From the NCBI GenBank assembly GCA_035454085.1, contig DAOTEJ010000013.1, forward strand, positions 1 through 47,098: a stretch of 47,098 nucleotides of DNA. Reading direction: 5' to 3'. The stretch's first letter is position 1. The number at the start of each line of letters is the position of its first letter. Source of the DNA: DAOTEJ01 sp035454085 (GTDB lineage: Bacteria > Pseudomonadota > Gammaproteobacteria > Burkholderiales > Burkholderiaceae_F). This document shows, piece after piece, positions 33,527-41,877 of this stretch. A program made the translations under genes and the position numbers. The notes below the pieces were generated by a model, which saw only the letters and a list, made by a program, of their open reading frames with translations, made no database searches and was not told the DNA's origin.

Positions 33527-35362
33527 TCAGGAGGCCGGCACCTCGGCCCAGGCTTCGGCCGGCACGGGCCTGCCCAGCAGGTAGCCCTGCGCCTCGTCGC
33601 AGCCGCAGGCCTGGGCCTGGCGCCGCTGCGCCTCGGTCTCCACCCCCTCGGCGATCACCGCCAGCCCGAAGCCGTGACCCAGCCCGGCAATGGCGCTGAC
33701 GATGTGCGCGTCGGCCGTGTTCTCGGCGGCGGCACGCACGATGGCGCCTTCGATCTTGATCGCGTCCACCGGGAAGCGGCGCAGGTAAGCCAGGCTGGAC
33801 TGCCCCGTGCCGAAGTCGTCGAGCACGATGCGCACGCCCAGGTCGCGCAGACCGCCAAGGGTGCGCTCGGCGGCGTCGAGGTCGCCCAGGAAGCTCGCCT
33901 CGGTGACTTCGACCGCAAGGCGCCGCGCGGGCAGGCCGCTGGCCGTCAGGGCGGCCTGCACCGCCGCCACCAGCCCGCGGCCGCGGAACTCGCGCGGCGA
34001 GAGGTTGACGCTCACCGCGCTGTCGTCCTCGCGTTGCGCGGCGAAGGCACAAGCCTGGGCAAGCACGATCTCGCCAATGGGCGCGATCAGCCCCGAGGCC
34101 TCGGCCACCGCCATGAACTCGGCCGGCTCGAGCAGGCCGCGCTCGGGGTGCTGCCAGCGCAGCAGCGCCTCGGCACCCAGCACCCGGCCGGTAGCCAGCT
34201 CCACCCGCGGCTGGAAGTGCACCACGAACTCGCGCCGCTCGATCGCGCGGCGCAGCGCCGCCTCGGTCTGCAGGCGGTGCCGGGCGCTGGCGCTCATCTG
34301 CGGCTCGAAGGCCAGCACTCCGCCGCGGCCGCGCAGCTTGGCCTGGGCCAGGGCGATCCCGGCGCACTCGAGCAAGCCCGCGGCGCAGGTCCCGTCCTCG
34401 GGGAACAGCGCGGTGCCCACCGACACCGTCAGGCTCACTTCCTGGCCGTCGACCTGATAGGGCTCGGCGAGCACCTGCGACAGCTTGCGAGCCACGCGGG
34501 CCACGTCGTGCGCCGAGCGCAGATGGCCGAGCAGCACGGCGAACTCGTCGGCGCCGCTGCGTGCCACGAGGTCGCTGGCGCGCAAGGCCGCGACCAGCCG
34601 TCGCCCGGCCTGGCGCAGCAGCTCGTCGCCCAGGCGGTGGCCCAGCGCGTCGTTGCACGCGGCAAAGGCGTCGAAGTCGAGCACGAGCACCGCCGCGCAA
34701 TCGTCCTCGCCCTGATGGGAACGCAGCGCTTCGTGCAGCCGCCGCGCGAACAGCGCGCGCTGCGGCAGGCCGGTGAGCGGGTCGTGCGACTGGCCGTGAC
34801 GCTCGCGCTCCTCGAGCTCGCTGCGCTCGTAGAGCTCGGCCACGAGGCGCTCGTTGGACCACATGAGCTCCTGGCGAACCTCGCGCATCATCAGCTCGAG
34901 CTCCTCCTGGGCATGCTCTTGTTCGAGTTCGGCCTCCTTGCGCGCGCTGACGTCCTCGACCATCCAGACCAGCTCGCTGGCGGCGGCACCGTCCTCGCCC
35001 TCGTCGATCAGCAGGAAGCGGCACCAGAAGAGCGCGCCGTCGGCGCGGCGCGCGCGCCATTCGATCGACACGGGCTCGTCGGCATCCAGCAGCACGGCGG
35101 CGCGGTCGAGGAACACGTGCAGCCCGTCCTCGCTGGCAAAGACCTCGGCCAGGGGCTGGCCCGACAAGGCGGCGACGGTAGTGCCGAACACGCGCGCGGC
35201 GGCCGACGAGGCGCGCACGATGCGGCGGTCGCGCACGGCGATCACGCCCACGGCGCCGTTGCGCGCGATCAGGTCGAACTGCTCGAAGCTCGCATCGATG
35301 GCCGCGCGCACGGCGCGTTCGGCCTGGCCCTGCGGCGCAGGGCGGGGTAGCGGTGAATCCAC
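33527..35362 (-). CDS. PAS-GGDEF-EAL cyclic-di-GMP signalling protein
   Basis: 611 residues from GTG 35362, chosen because GAGGAG lies about 9 nt upstream; longer frames extend upstream without conservation. A PAS domain (about 30-155, with GVIAVRDRRIVRASSAAARVFG) is followed by a coiled segment rich in Glu/Leu, a GGDEF domain (about 195-350) and an EAL domain (about 370-605). The GGDEF signature is altered to GADEF (270-274), so cyclase activity is doubtful. The EAL domain keeps EALLRW (E398), VNLSPREF, EVTEASF, LDDFGTG and AEGVETEAQ, so phosphodiesterase activity is likely. There is no membrane segment: a cytosolic sensor. Confidence 0.92.
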   Translation of the reverse strand: MDSPLPRPAPQGQAERAVRAAIDASFEQFDLIARNGAVGVIAVRDRRIVRASSAAARVFGTTVAALSGQPLAEVFASEDGLHVFLDRAAVLLDADEPVSIEWRARRADGALFWCRFLLIDEGEDGAAASELVWMVEDVSARKEAELEQEHAQEELELMMREVRQELMWSNERLVAELYERSELEERERHGQSHDPLTGLPQRALFARRLHEALRSHQGEDDCAAVLVLDFDAFAACNDALGHRLGDELLRQAGRRLVAALRASDLVARSGADEFAVLLGHLRSAHDVARVARKLSQVLAEPYQVDGQEVSLTVSVGTALFPEDGTCAAGLLECAGIALAQAKLRGRGGVLAFEPQMSASARHRLQTEAALRRAIERREFVVHFQPRVELATGRVLGAEALLRWQHPERGLLEPAEFMAVAEASGLIAPIGEIVLAQACAFAAQREDDSAVSVNLSPREFRGRGLVAAVQAALTASGLPARRLAVEVTEASFLGDLDAAERTLGGLRDLGVRIVLDDFGTGQSSLAYLRRFPVDAIKIEGAIVRAAAENTADAHIVSAIAGLGHGFGLAVIAEGVETEAQRRQAQACGCDEAQGYLLGRPVPAEAWAEVPAS

Positions 35363-35693
35363 GACGGCACTCTCCTCAACGGGTTCTTGCGCAGCTGCAG
35401 ACACTGTCCTGCAGCAAGCCAACGGCGCCCTCCCCTCGAAGGTGCGTCCGATGCGGCGATTGGCGAACGACACGATTGCCCTCCACCTGCGCTGTATGTG
35501 AGTGGGACGGATCCGCCGCGGGTCGGTTCGGTCGCGCAAGGGTTCTCCCCCGCGTTTCTGCCGCCCGTTTTGAGGCGGACCCATCGACCTGCGCGTTAGT
35601 GCGCGAGAAGTTTCCCGCAAGCGCAGCGCGTGCCACCATTTGCGCGCGCCACCCTCATCCCCCGAAGGCGCGATCCGTTGCTAGGAGTGCACG
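35363..35693. other. Gene-free divergent region between the GGDEF-EAL gene and trxC
   Basis: 331 bp between divergent starts. It should carry both promoters. I see two CTGCAG sites 14 bp apart (35395-35414), a small hairpin CCGCC/GGCGG around 35562-35578, and the trxC ribosome site AGGAG at 35683-35687. No clear -10/-35 pair and no convincing small gene. Confidence 0.5.
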
Positions 35694-36138
35694 ATGCTGC
35701 TCAACTGCCCGCATTGCGGTGCGCGCAATCGCGTCGATCCGCAGCGCCTGACCCAGTCCCCGGTGTGCGGCAAGTGCACTCGCGATTTGCTGTCCGGCGC
35801 GCCCGTGGCGCTCGACGANNNNNNNNNNNNNNNNNNNNNNNNNNNNNNNNNNNNNNNNNNNNNNNNNNNNNNNNNNNNNNNNNNNNNNNNNNNNNNNNNN
35901 NNNNNNNNNNNNNNNNNNCGCCCCGGTCTTCGAGGCCACCGCTGCGCGCCGGCCGGGGCTGGTGTTCGCCAAGGTCGACACCGACGCCAATGCTCGGATC
36001 TCGGCCGCGCTGGCGATCCGCAGCATTCCCACCCTGGCGCTTTACGCTGCCGGCGGAGCACTGCTCGAACGCGTGAGCGGCGCGCTGCCCGCGCGCGAGT
36101 TCGAGGCCTGGCTCGACGCCAGGCTCGCGCGTGCGTAG
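35694..36138 (+). CDS. trxC: Thioredoxin 2 (TrxC), interrupted by an assembly gap
   Basis: Thiol-disulfide reductase with an N-terminal zinc ribbon. The 5' part, LLNCPHCGARNRVDPQRL...PVCGKCTRDLLSG, supplies the two CxxC zinc-ligand pairs that define TrxC. The 3' part resumes APVFEATAARRPGLVFAKVDTDANARISAALAIRSIPTLALY and ends in EAWLDARLARA. The missing middle should contain the WCGPC active site. Alignment from memory to E. coli TrxC suggests about 29 missing codons, close to 87 nt, and in-frame joining needs a multiple of 3, so the 100 N are a placeholder and not a real frameshift. AGGAG lies 6 nt before the ATG. Confidence 0.85.
35819..35918. other. Assembly gap (100 N)
   Basis: Exactly 100 consecutive N, a standard scaffold placeholder, inside trxC. 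True length is probably slightly shorter, and must be a multiple of 3 if trxC is intact. Confidence 0.98.
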
Positions 36139-36190
36139 CGCCGCGCCGCGCAAGTCGGGACCCGCGTTTACCCCGAAGCGCGCGCCGGCC

Positions 36191-36204
36191 TTGATCGTGG
36201 TCAG
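36191..36204. promoter_or_regulatory. FNR/Anr-box-like sequence upstream of the AbgT transporter
   Basis: TTGATCGTGGTCAG matches TTGAT-N4-ATCAA at 8 of 10 defined positions and sits 73 bp before the AbgT ATG, the right region for an activator. No strong -10 is visible at the expected distance, so this is only a candidate. Confidence 0.25.
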
Positions 36205-36276
36205 GGTCGGTGACGCCGCCGGAAACTCGCCGGGCCATGAGCGGTCGCTACCCCATCGCCCCAAGGAAGCCACCGC

Positions 36277-37827
36277 ATGACCGGCACGACCGACCCCACC
36301 CTTGTGCCGCCTCCGGGCATGAGTCAACGCTGGCTGAACTGGATCGAACGCGCGGGCAACCGCCTGCCCGATCCCGTCACGCTGTTCGTGATGTTCTGCG
36401 GCCTGGTGCTGGTGGCCTCGGCGGTGGGCGCGGCGGCGGGCTGGTCGGTGGTGCACCCGGCCACGGGCAAGACCATCGAGGTGGTGTCGCTGCTCAACGG
36501 CGAGGGGCTGCGGCGCATCGTCACCGACCTGACCAGGAACTTCGCCAACTTCCCGCCGCTGTTCACGGTGCTCGTGGCGATGATCGGCGTGGGCGTGGCC
36601 GAGGCCTCGGGTCTGCTCTCGGCCTTGCTGCGCCGCCTCGCGCTGGCCACGCCGCGGACCCTGCTCACGCCCACCGTGGTGTTCCTGTCGGTGATGTCCT
36701 CGCTCGCCTCGGACGTGGGTTACGTGGTGCTGATCCCGCTGGCGGCGATGCTCTTCGCCGCGGCGGGCCGCCATCCGCTGGCGGGGATCGCAGCCTCGTT
36801 CGCGGGTGTCTCGGGCGGCTTCTCCGCCAACCTGCTGCTGGGCTCGCTCGACCCGCTGCTCGCCGGCATCACCGAGGTGGCCGCGCGCCTGGTCGACCCC
36901 ACCTACACGGTGAACGCCGCGGCCAACTACTACTTCATGGCTGCCTCGACGGGCGTGGTCACCTTGCTGGCGTGGTGGGTGACGGACCGCATCGTCGAGC
37001 CGCAACTCGGCCCCTGGAAGGGCAAGGCCGACAGCGCCCAGAGCGCGGCTCTGAGCGCGGCCGAGAAGCGCGGCCTGCGCTGGGCGGCGATCGCGGCGCT
37101 GGTGCTCGCGGTACTAATCGCCTGGGCGGTGGTGCCGGAGGGCGCGCCGCTGCGCGACCCCAAGACCGGCACGGTGATCCCCTCGCCCTTCCTCAACGGC
37201 ATCGTGGCGGTGATCTTCGCCGGCTTCCTGGTGCCGGGCCTGGCCTACGGCCTGGGCGCGGGCACCTTCAAGAACGACCGCGACGTGGCCAAGTCGATGG
37301 CCGACTCGATGTCCACGCTGGGCTACTACATCGTGCTGAGTTTCTTCGCGGCCCAGTTCATCGCGTGGTTCGGGTGGAGCCAGTTGGGCTTCATCACCGC
37401 GGTCAACGGCGCGGAGGGGCTCAAGTCGCTGGGCCTGGGTCCCATGCCGCTGATGGTGGGCATCCTGCTGATGGCGGCGCTGATCAATCTGGTGATGGGA
37501 TCGGCCTCGGCCAAGTGGGCGGTGCTGGCACCCGTGTTCGTGCCCATGTTCATGCTCATGGGCATCGCGCCCGAGGCCACGCAGCTGGCATATCGGATCG
37601 GCGACAGCTTGACCAACATCATCACTCCGCTGATGGCGTATTTCCCCATGGTCGTGGCGTTTGCCCGCAAATACCGCGAGGACGCCGGCATCGGGACATT
37701 GACGGCAATGATGTTGCCCTACTCCCTGGTGATGGCCATCGGCTGGACGGCATTCATGCTCGCCTGGTTCGCGCTGGGGATTCCCATCGGGCCCGGAGTC
37801 GAGGCGATTCTTCCGACCGCGCAGTAA
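36277..37827 (+). CDS. AbgT family transporter
   Basis: 516-residue inner-membrane protein with about 11-13 helices and re-entrant segments. Family hallmarks are WLNWIERAGNRLPDPVTLFVMFCGLVLVAS, SSLASDVGYVVLIPLAAMLF, GVSGGFSANLLLGSLDPLLAGITEVAA, YYFMAASTGVVTLLAWWVTDR, and LINLVMGSASAKWAVLAPVFVPMFMLMGIAPE. AbgT (E. coli) imports p-aminobenzoyl-glutamate, while MtrF (Neisseria) exports antimicrobials including sulfonamides, so direction and substrate cannot be told from sequence. No abgAB hydrolase genes are adjacent. An FNR-like box lies upstream. Confidence 0.93.
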   Translation: MTGTTDPTLVPPPGMSQRWLNWIERAGNRLPDPVTLFVMFCGLVLVASAVGAAAGWSVVHPATGKTIEVVSLLNGEGLRRIVTDLTRNFANFPPLFTVLVAMIGVGVAEASGLLSALLRRLALATPRTLLTPTVVFLSVMSSLASDVGYVVLIPLAAMLFAAAGRHPLAGIAASFAGVSGGFSANLLLGSLDPLLAGITEVAARLVDPTYTVNAAANYYFMAASTGVVTLLAWWVTDRIVEPQLGPWKGKADSAQSAALSAAEKRGLRWAAIAALVLAVLIAWAVVPEGAPLRDPKTGTVIPSPFLNGIVAVIFAGFLVPGLAYGLGAGTFKNDRDVAKSMADSMSTLGYYIVLSFFAAQFIAWFGWSQLGFITAVNGAEGLKSLGLGPMPLMVGILLMAALINLVMGSASAKWAVLAPVFVPMFMLMGIAPEATQLAYRIGDSLTNIITPLMAYFPMVVAFARKYREDAGIGTLTAMMLPYSLVMAIGWTAFMLAWFALGIPIGPGVEAILPTAQ

Positions 37828-38208
37828 GCCCGGTGCCCCCGGGTCGGCACACTCCATGACCGCGAACCACGCCACCTGCTTCCACGGCCCCAGCGAAGAG
37901 CCGGCGGGTGGCGCCGCGTCTTGCGGCCGCGCGGCTCAGCATCCCATCGCCATGCGCACCCGCGCCCTGGACCACGGCGTGGGCTCGCGCCTCACGCCGC
38001 GGCGGCGCCGCGCCTCGCGCGTGCTCGCCCGCGTGGGGCACTTCACGATCGCGCCCCCCCGCTGATTCCTCCCGGATTGACGGCCCGCAAAGCGGCCGTC
38101 GCTTGCAGCGCCTAGCGTGTCGTCAGCCGCCGCGCGGGCGCCGCCCTTGGCGCTCCCATCCCCTCGGGGACGCGGCACGCGCAGTCCTTACCTTCCGGAG
38201 AAATCTCG
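37828..38208. other. Gene-free region upstream of frdC
   Basis: 381 bp. A 69-codon frame at 37856-38065 (start MTANHATCFHG) has no recognisable family and a Arg-rich composition expected of shadow frames, so I do not call it. The right part holds a hairpin at 38079-38100 (GACGGCC/GGCCGTC), overlapped by a weak FNR-like TTGACGGCCCGCAA (38077-38090), and the frdC ribosome site GGAG at 38197-38200. Confidence 0.5.
38079..38100. promoter_or_regulatory. Stem-loop or operator in the frdC leader
   Basis: A 7 bp inverted repeat GACGGCC/GGCCGTC with an 8 nt centre, 108 bp before the frdC start. There is no U-tract. It could be the abgT-distal terminator, an attenuator or a regulator site. Confidence 0.3.
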
Positions 38209-39024
38209 ATGAGTCGAGCATCCGTAGTCATTGCGGGCGTCGGCCTGGCCGACGTGCCGCGCAAGAGCCGCTGGCCGGCCTTCATGGACGTGACGCAAAG
38301 CGCCAGCGGCCTGGTCCTGGCGCTCTTCATGTGGGGCCACATGTTCTTCGTCTCCAGCATCCTGCTGGGCTACGACGCGATGTGGACGATCACCAAGGCC
38401 TTCGAGGGCTACTTCTTCTTCGGACGCGCCCATCCGTGGATCGTGTCGGTGATCGTCGGGATCATCGCCGCGGTGTTCGTGTTGCACGCAGCCCTGGCGA
38501 TGCGCAAGTTCCCCGCGAACTACCGCCAGTACCGCGCCTTCATCGGCCAGTACCGCCTGATCCACCACCACGACACGACGCTGTGGTGGGTGCAGGCCGT
38601 CACCGGCTTCATGCTGTTCTTCCTGGCCTTCCCGCACCTGTACCAGATGCTCATGCATCCCGGCGCGATCGGCCCGTACCAGTCGGGCACGCGCTTCTGG
38701 TCCGGCTGGTGGCCGCTGTACCTGGTGCTGCTGTTCGCGGTGGAACTGCACGGCGGCATCGGCCTGTACCGCGTGGTGGTGAAGTGGGGCATCTTCGAAG
38801 GCAAGGACGCCAACGCCACCCGCAAGACCCTGGTCAAGGTCAAGTGGGCGCTGACGGCCTTCTTCCTCGCGCTCGGCCTGCTGACGTTCGCGGCCTACAT
38901 GAAGATCGGCTACCAGGTCAGCGCCACCCCCGACGCCGTCTACACACCCGCCTGGCTGCGCAACCCGCCCCAGGCTGAACCGCCGGCCTGGTGGCCGCGC
39001 TGGCTCAAGGAGGACAAGCAATGA
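38209..39024 (+). CDS. frdC: Fumarate reductase dihaem cytochrome b subunit (Wolinella type)
   Basis: Five-helix membrane anchor carrying two b haems and the quinol site of quinol:fumarate reductase; 271 residues. The four haem-ligand histidines fall at 44 (MWGHMF), 93 (VLHAAL), 143 (FPHLY) and 181 (VELHGG), matching Wolinella succinogenes FrdC H44, H93, H143 and H182. Glu66 (AFEGYF) and Glu179 correspond to Wolinella Glu66, needed for menaquinol oxidation, and Glu180 of the E-pathway. This is the single-subunit type B anchor, unlike E. coli FrdCD or SdhCD. First gene of frdCAB-aspA-dcu; GGAG lies 8 nt before the ATG. Confidence 0.95.
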   Translation: MSRASVVIAGVGLADVPRKSRWPAFMDVTQSASGLVLALFMWGHMFFVSSILLGYDAMWTITKAFEGYFFFGRAHPWIVSVIVGIIAAVFVLHAALAMRKFPANYRQYRAFIGQYRLIHHHDTTLWWVQAVTGFMLFFLAFPHLYQMLMHPGAIGPYQSGTRFWSGWWPLYLVLLFAVELHGGIGLYRVVVKWGIFEGKDANATRKTLVKVKWALTAFFLALGLLTFAAYMKIGYQVSATPDAVYTPAWLRNPPQAEPPAWWPRWLKEDKQ

Positions 39025-41009
39025 AGGTCATCTACACCGACGTGCTCGTGATCGGCGGCGGCCTCGCCGGGCTGCGCCTGGCAGTCGGCGCCAAGCGCCG
39101 CGGCCACGACGCGATCATCCTGTCGCTGGTGCCCGCCAAGCGCTCGCACTCCAAGGCCGCGCAGGGCGGCATGCAGGCTTCACTGGGCAACGTGATCAAG
39201 GGTCAGGGCGACAACGAGGACATCCACTTCGAGGACACGGTGCGCGGCTCCGACTGGGGCGCGGACCAGGACGTGGTGCGCATGTTCGTCAACACCGCAC
39301 CCAAGGCCGTGCGCGAGCTCGCCGCCTGGGGCGTGCCCTGGAGCCGCATCCGCCAGGGCGACCGCCAGGTCATCATCAACGGCGAGAAGGTCACGATCAC
39401 CGAGCGCGGCGAGGCCCAGGGCCTGGTCGCGCAGCGCGACTTCGGCGGCACCAAGAAGTGGCGCACCTGCTACGTGGCCGACGGCACGGGCCACGCCATG
39501 CTCAACGCCGTCACCGACCGCGCGATCGCCGAGTCGATCCCGGTGCACGAGCGCGTCGAGGCGCTTGCGCTGATCCACGACGGCAGCCGCTGCTACGGCG
39601 CCGTGGTGCGCGACCTGACCACCGGCGAGCTCATGGCCTACGTGGCCAAGGCCACCGCGATCGCCACCGGCGGCGCGGGCAAGCTCTTCCGCGTGACCAC
39701 CAACGCGGTGATCTGCGAAGGCATCGGCCACGCGCTGGCGCTCGAGACCGGCGTGGCCACGCTGGGCAACATGGAGGCGGTGCAGTTCCACCCCACCGGC
39801 ATCTTCCCCGCCGGCATCCTGGTCACCGAGGGTTGCCGCGGCGACGGCGGCCTGCTGCGCGACACCGACGGACACCGCTTCATGCCCGACGTCGAGCCCG
39901 AGAAGAAGGAGCTCGCCTCGCGCGACGTGGTGAGCCGCCGCATGGAGGAGCGCATCGCCCAGGGCAAGGGCGTCAAGAGCCGCTTCGGCGAGCACCTGTG
40001 GCTCGACATCACGCTGCTCGGCGAGCACCACATCAAGCACAACCTGCGCGAGGTCTACGAGATCTGCCACTACTTCCTGGGCGTCGACCCCACCAAGGAG
40101 TGGATCCCCGTGCGCCCGGCGCAGCACTACACCATGGGCGGCGTGCGCACCGACTACACCGGACAGAGCCGCCAGATGAAGGGCCTGTTCTCCGCGGGCG
40201 AGGCAGCGTGCTGGGACATGCACGGCTTCAACCGCCTGGGCGGCAACTCGGTGGCCGAGACCGTGGTGGCCGGCATGATCGTGGGCGAGTTCATCGCCGA
40301 CTTCTGCGAGAAGCCCGAGAACGGCATCGACATCCCCACCAAGATCGTCTACGACTTCGTGCGCCGCGAGCAGTCCAAGCTCGACGCCCTGTGCAAGGGA
40401 GGCGGCACCGAGGACGCCACGGCGCTGCGCAGCCGCATGCAGGAGATCATGACCAGCAAGGTCGGCATCTTCCGGCGCGGCCAGGACCTCGAGGACGCCG
40501 TGACCGAGCTCGAACAGCTGCTGATCCGCAGCCGCGCGATCCGCGTGCGCGACTCGCAGCCCGGCGCCAACCCCGAGCTGATGACGGCCTACCGGACGCA
40601 GAAGATGCTCAAGCTGGCACTGACCGTCGCCTACGGTGCGGCCACCCGCAAGGAGAGCCGCGGAGCCCACTACCGCGAGGACTTCCCGGTGCGCAACGAC
40701 GCCGACTGGCTCAAGCGCACGCTGGCCTCGTGGAAGAACGAGTCCGACACCCTGCCCACGCTCAGCTACGAGGCGCTGGCCATCGAGAAGATGGAGCTGC
40801 CCCCGGGCTGGCGCGGCTACGGCGCGAAGAACTACGTCGACAACCCCGCCACGCCGCAACGCCAGGCCGAGGTTGACCGCATCCGGCAGGACCTCGCCGC
40901 CAAGGGCGCGGACCGCTTCACGATCCAGCGGGCCCTCATGCCCTACGCGGACCTGCTACCCGAGGATCTGCGCGGCAAGAACGAGCGCATCGACGAACGC
41001 TTCGCATGA
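39021..41009 (+). CDS. frdA: Fumarate reductase flavoprotein subunit
   Basis: Catalytic subunit with covalent FAD that reduces fumarate to succinate on the cytoplasmic side. 662 residues, near the 656 of Wolinella FrdA and longer than E. coli FrdA or SdhA. FAD-binding motif is LVIGGGLAGLRLAVGAKRRG. The flavin-linking His43 lies in AKRSHSKAAQGGMQASLGN. Active-site segments are NMEAVQFHPTGIFPAGILVTEGCRG, ELASRDVVSRRM with its proton-shuttling Arg, AQHYTMGG, and FSAGEAACWDMHGFNRLGGNSV. The ATG overlaps the frdC stop and has a perfect AAGGAGG (39007-39013) 7 nt upstream, inside the frdC end. Confidence 0.97.
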   Translation: MKVIYTDVLVIGGGLAGLRLAVGAKRRGHDAIILSLVPAKRSHSKAAQGGMQASLGNVIKGQGDNEDIHFEDTVRGSDWGADQDVVRMFVNTAPKAVRELAAWGVPWSRIRQGDRQVIINGEKVTITERGEAQGLVAQRDFGGTKKWRTCYVADGTGHAMLNAVTDRAIAESIPVHERVEALALIHDGSRCYGAVVRDLTTGELMAYVAKATAIATGGAGKLFRVTTNAVICEGIGHALALETGVATLGNMEAVQFHPTGIFPAGILVTEGCRGDGGLLRDTDGHRFMPDVEPEKKELASRDVVSRRMEERIAQGKGVKSRFGEHLWLDITLLGEHHIKHNLREVYEICHYFLGVDPTKEWIPVRPAQHYTMGGVRTDYTGQSRQMKGLFSAGEAACWDMHGFNRLGGNSVAETVVAGMIVGEFIADFCEKPENGIDIPTKIVYDFVRREQSKLDALCKGGGTEDATALRSRMQEIMTSKVGIFRRGQDLEDAVTELEQLLIRSRAIRVRDSQPGANPELMTAYRTQKMLKLALTVAYGAATRKESRGAHYREDFPVRNDADWLKRTLASWKNESDTLPTLSYEALAIEKMELPPGWRGYGAKNYVDNPATPQRQAEVDRIRQDLAAKGADRFTIQRALMPYADLLPEDLRGKNERIDERFA

Positions 41010-41019
41010 GGACGCAGCC

Positions 41020-41817
41020 ATGAGCCAAGACGCCAAGACCAAGCATCGGCTGCTGAAGATCAGCATCCTGCGCTACAACCCCAAGGACCCCACGAGCCAC
41101 CCGCGCATGCAGGTGTACGAGCTCGAGGAGTCGGACTCCATGACCCTGTTCATCGCGCTCAACGAGCTGCGCGACAAGCAGGACCCGAGCCTGCAGTTCG
41201 ACTTCGTGTGCCGCGCCGGCATCTGCGGCTCGTGCGCGATGATGATCAACGGCAAGCCGGGGCTGGCCTGTCGCACCCTGACCCGCGACCAGCCCGACGA
41301 GTTCACCCTCGCGCCTCTGCCCGCCTTCGAGCTGATCGGCGACCTGTCGGTGAACACCGGCAAGTGGATGCGCAGCATGAGCGAGCGCATGCAGACCTGG
41401 GTGCACCTCAAGAGCCAGGAGATCGACCTCACGCGCATCGAGGAGGCGATGGACCCCGCGCTGGCCGAGGAGATCTACCTGCTCGACCGCTGCGTGGAGT
41501 GCGGCTGCTGCATCGCCGGCTGCGGCACGGTGCGCATGCGCCCCGACTTCGTGGGCGGAGTGGCGCTCAACAAGATCGCCCGCTTCCGCCTGGACCCGCG
41601 CGACACGCGCACCGACGCCGACTTCTACGAGCTGGTCGGCGACGACAACGGGGTGTTCGGCTGCATGTCGCTGCTGGCCTGCCACGACTTCTGCCCCAAG
41701 GACCTGCCGCTGCGCACGCAGATCGCCTTCGTGCGCCGCAAGATGGCCGAGCAGGGACTCAAGGGCGGGGCCGAACCGGCGTCACGACCCAGGTCCATCC
41801 CGATCAAGGCCGCCTGA
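41020..41817 (+). CDS. frdB: Fumarate reductase iron-sulfur subunit
   Basis: Electron-transfer subunit linking haems to FAD; 265 residues. The [2Fe-2S] ligands are in CRAGICGSCAMM (from C64) with a distal C in GLACRTL. The [4Fe-4S] ligands start at C158 (DRCVECGCCIAGCG), and the [3Fe-4S] set is in CMSLLACHDFCPKDLPL. The sequence closely follows the Wolinella FrdB pattern, including YELVGDDNGVFGCMSLLACHD. A C-terminal extension of about 20 residues rich in Gly/Ala/Pro is not conserved. It starts 10 bp after frdA. Confidence 0.96.
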   Translation: MSQDAKTKHRLLKISILRYNPKDPTSHPRMQVYELEESDSMTLFIALNELRDKQDPSLQFDFVCRAGICGSCAMMINGKPGLACRTLTRDQPDEFTLAPLPAFELIGDLSVNTGKWMRSMSERMQTWVHLKSQEIDLTRIEEAMDPALAEEIYLLDRCVECGCCIAGCGTVRMRPDFVGGVALNKIARFRLDPRDTRTDADFYELVGDDNGVFGCMSLLACHDFCPKDLPLRTQIAFVRRKMAEQGLKGGAEPASRPRSIPIKAA

Positions 41818-41844
41818 CCCGGCCAGCCCCATGAACCACCTTCT

Positions 41845-41877
41845 CCGCACACGCAGGCCTTCCGCCCGCGTGTGTGG
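41845..41877 (+). terminator. Hairpin between frdB and aspA
   Basis: A 10 bp stem (CCGCACACGC/GCGTGTGTGG, one G-T pair) with a 13 nt loop lies 27 bp after frdB. It is followed by CGGGGCGGGCTTTGTCC, only a weak U-rich stretch. It may be a partial terminator or an mRNA processing/stability element that sets different levels for frdCAB and aspA-dcu. Confidence 0.4.

Noticed and set aside
35694..36138. trxC as a frameshifted pseudogene
   Set aside because: The apparent frame change comes from the arbitrary 100-N gap; both halves are well conserved and an in-frame gap size is plausible.
37856..38065. 69-codon ATG frame before frdC
   Set aside because: No ribosome site, no family resemblance and a biased Arg/Ala/Pro composition. 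Conservation would be needed to revive it.
39180..40859. 559-codon minus-strand frame opposite frdA
   Set aside because: Antisense shadow rich in His, Val, Gly and Ala; frdA is unambiguous.
38209..41817. Succinate dehydrogenase sdhCDAB
   Set aside because: There is a single dihaem anchor with Wolinella-type ligands, no SdhD, and aspA and dcu follow; reverse operation in vivo is not excluded.
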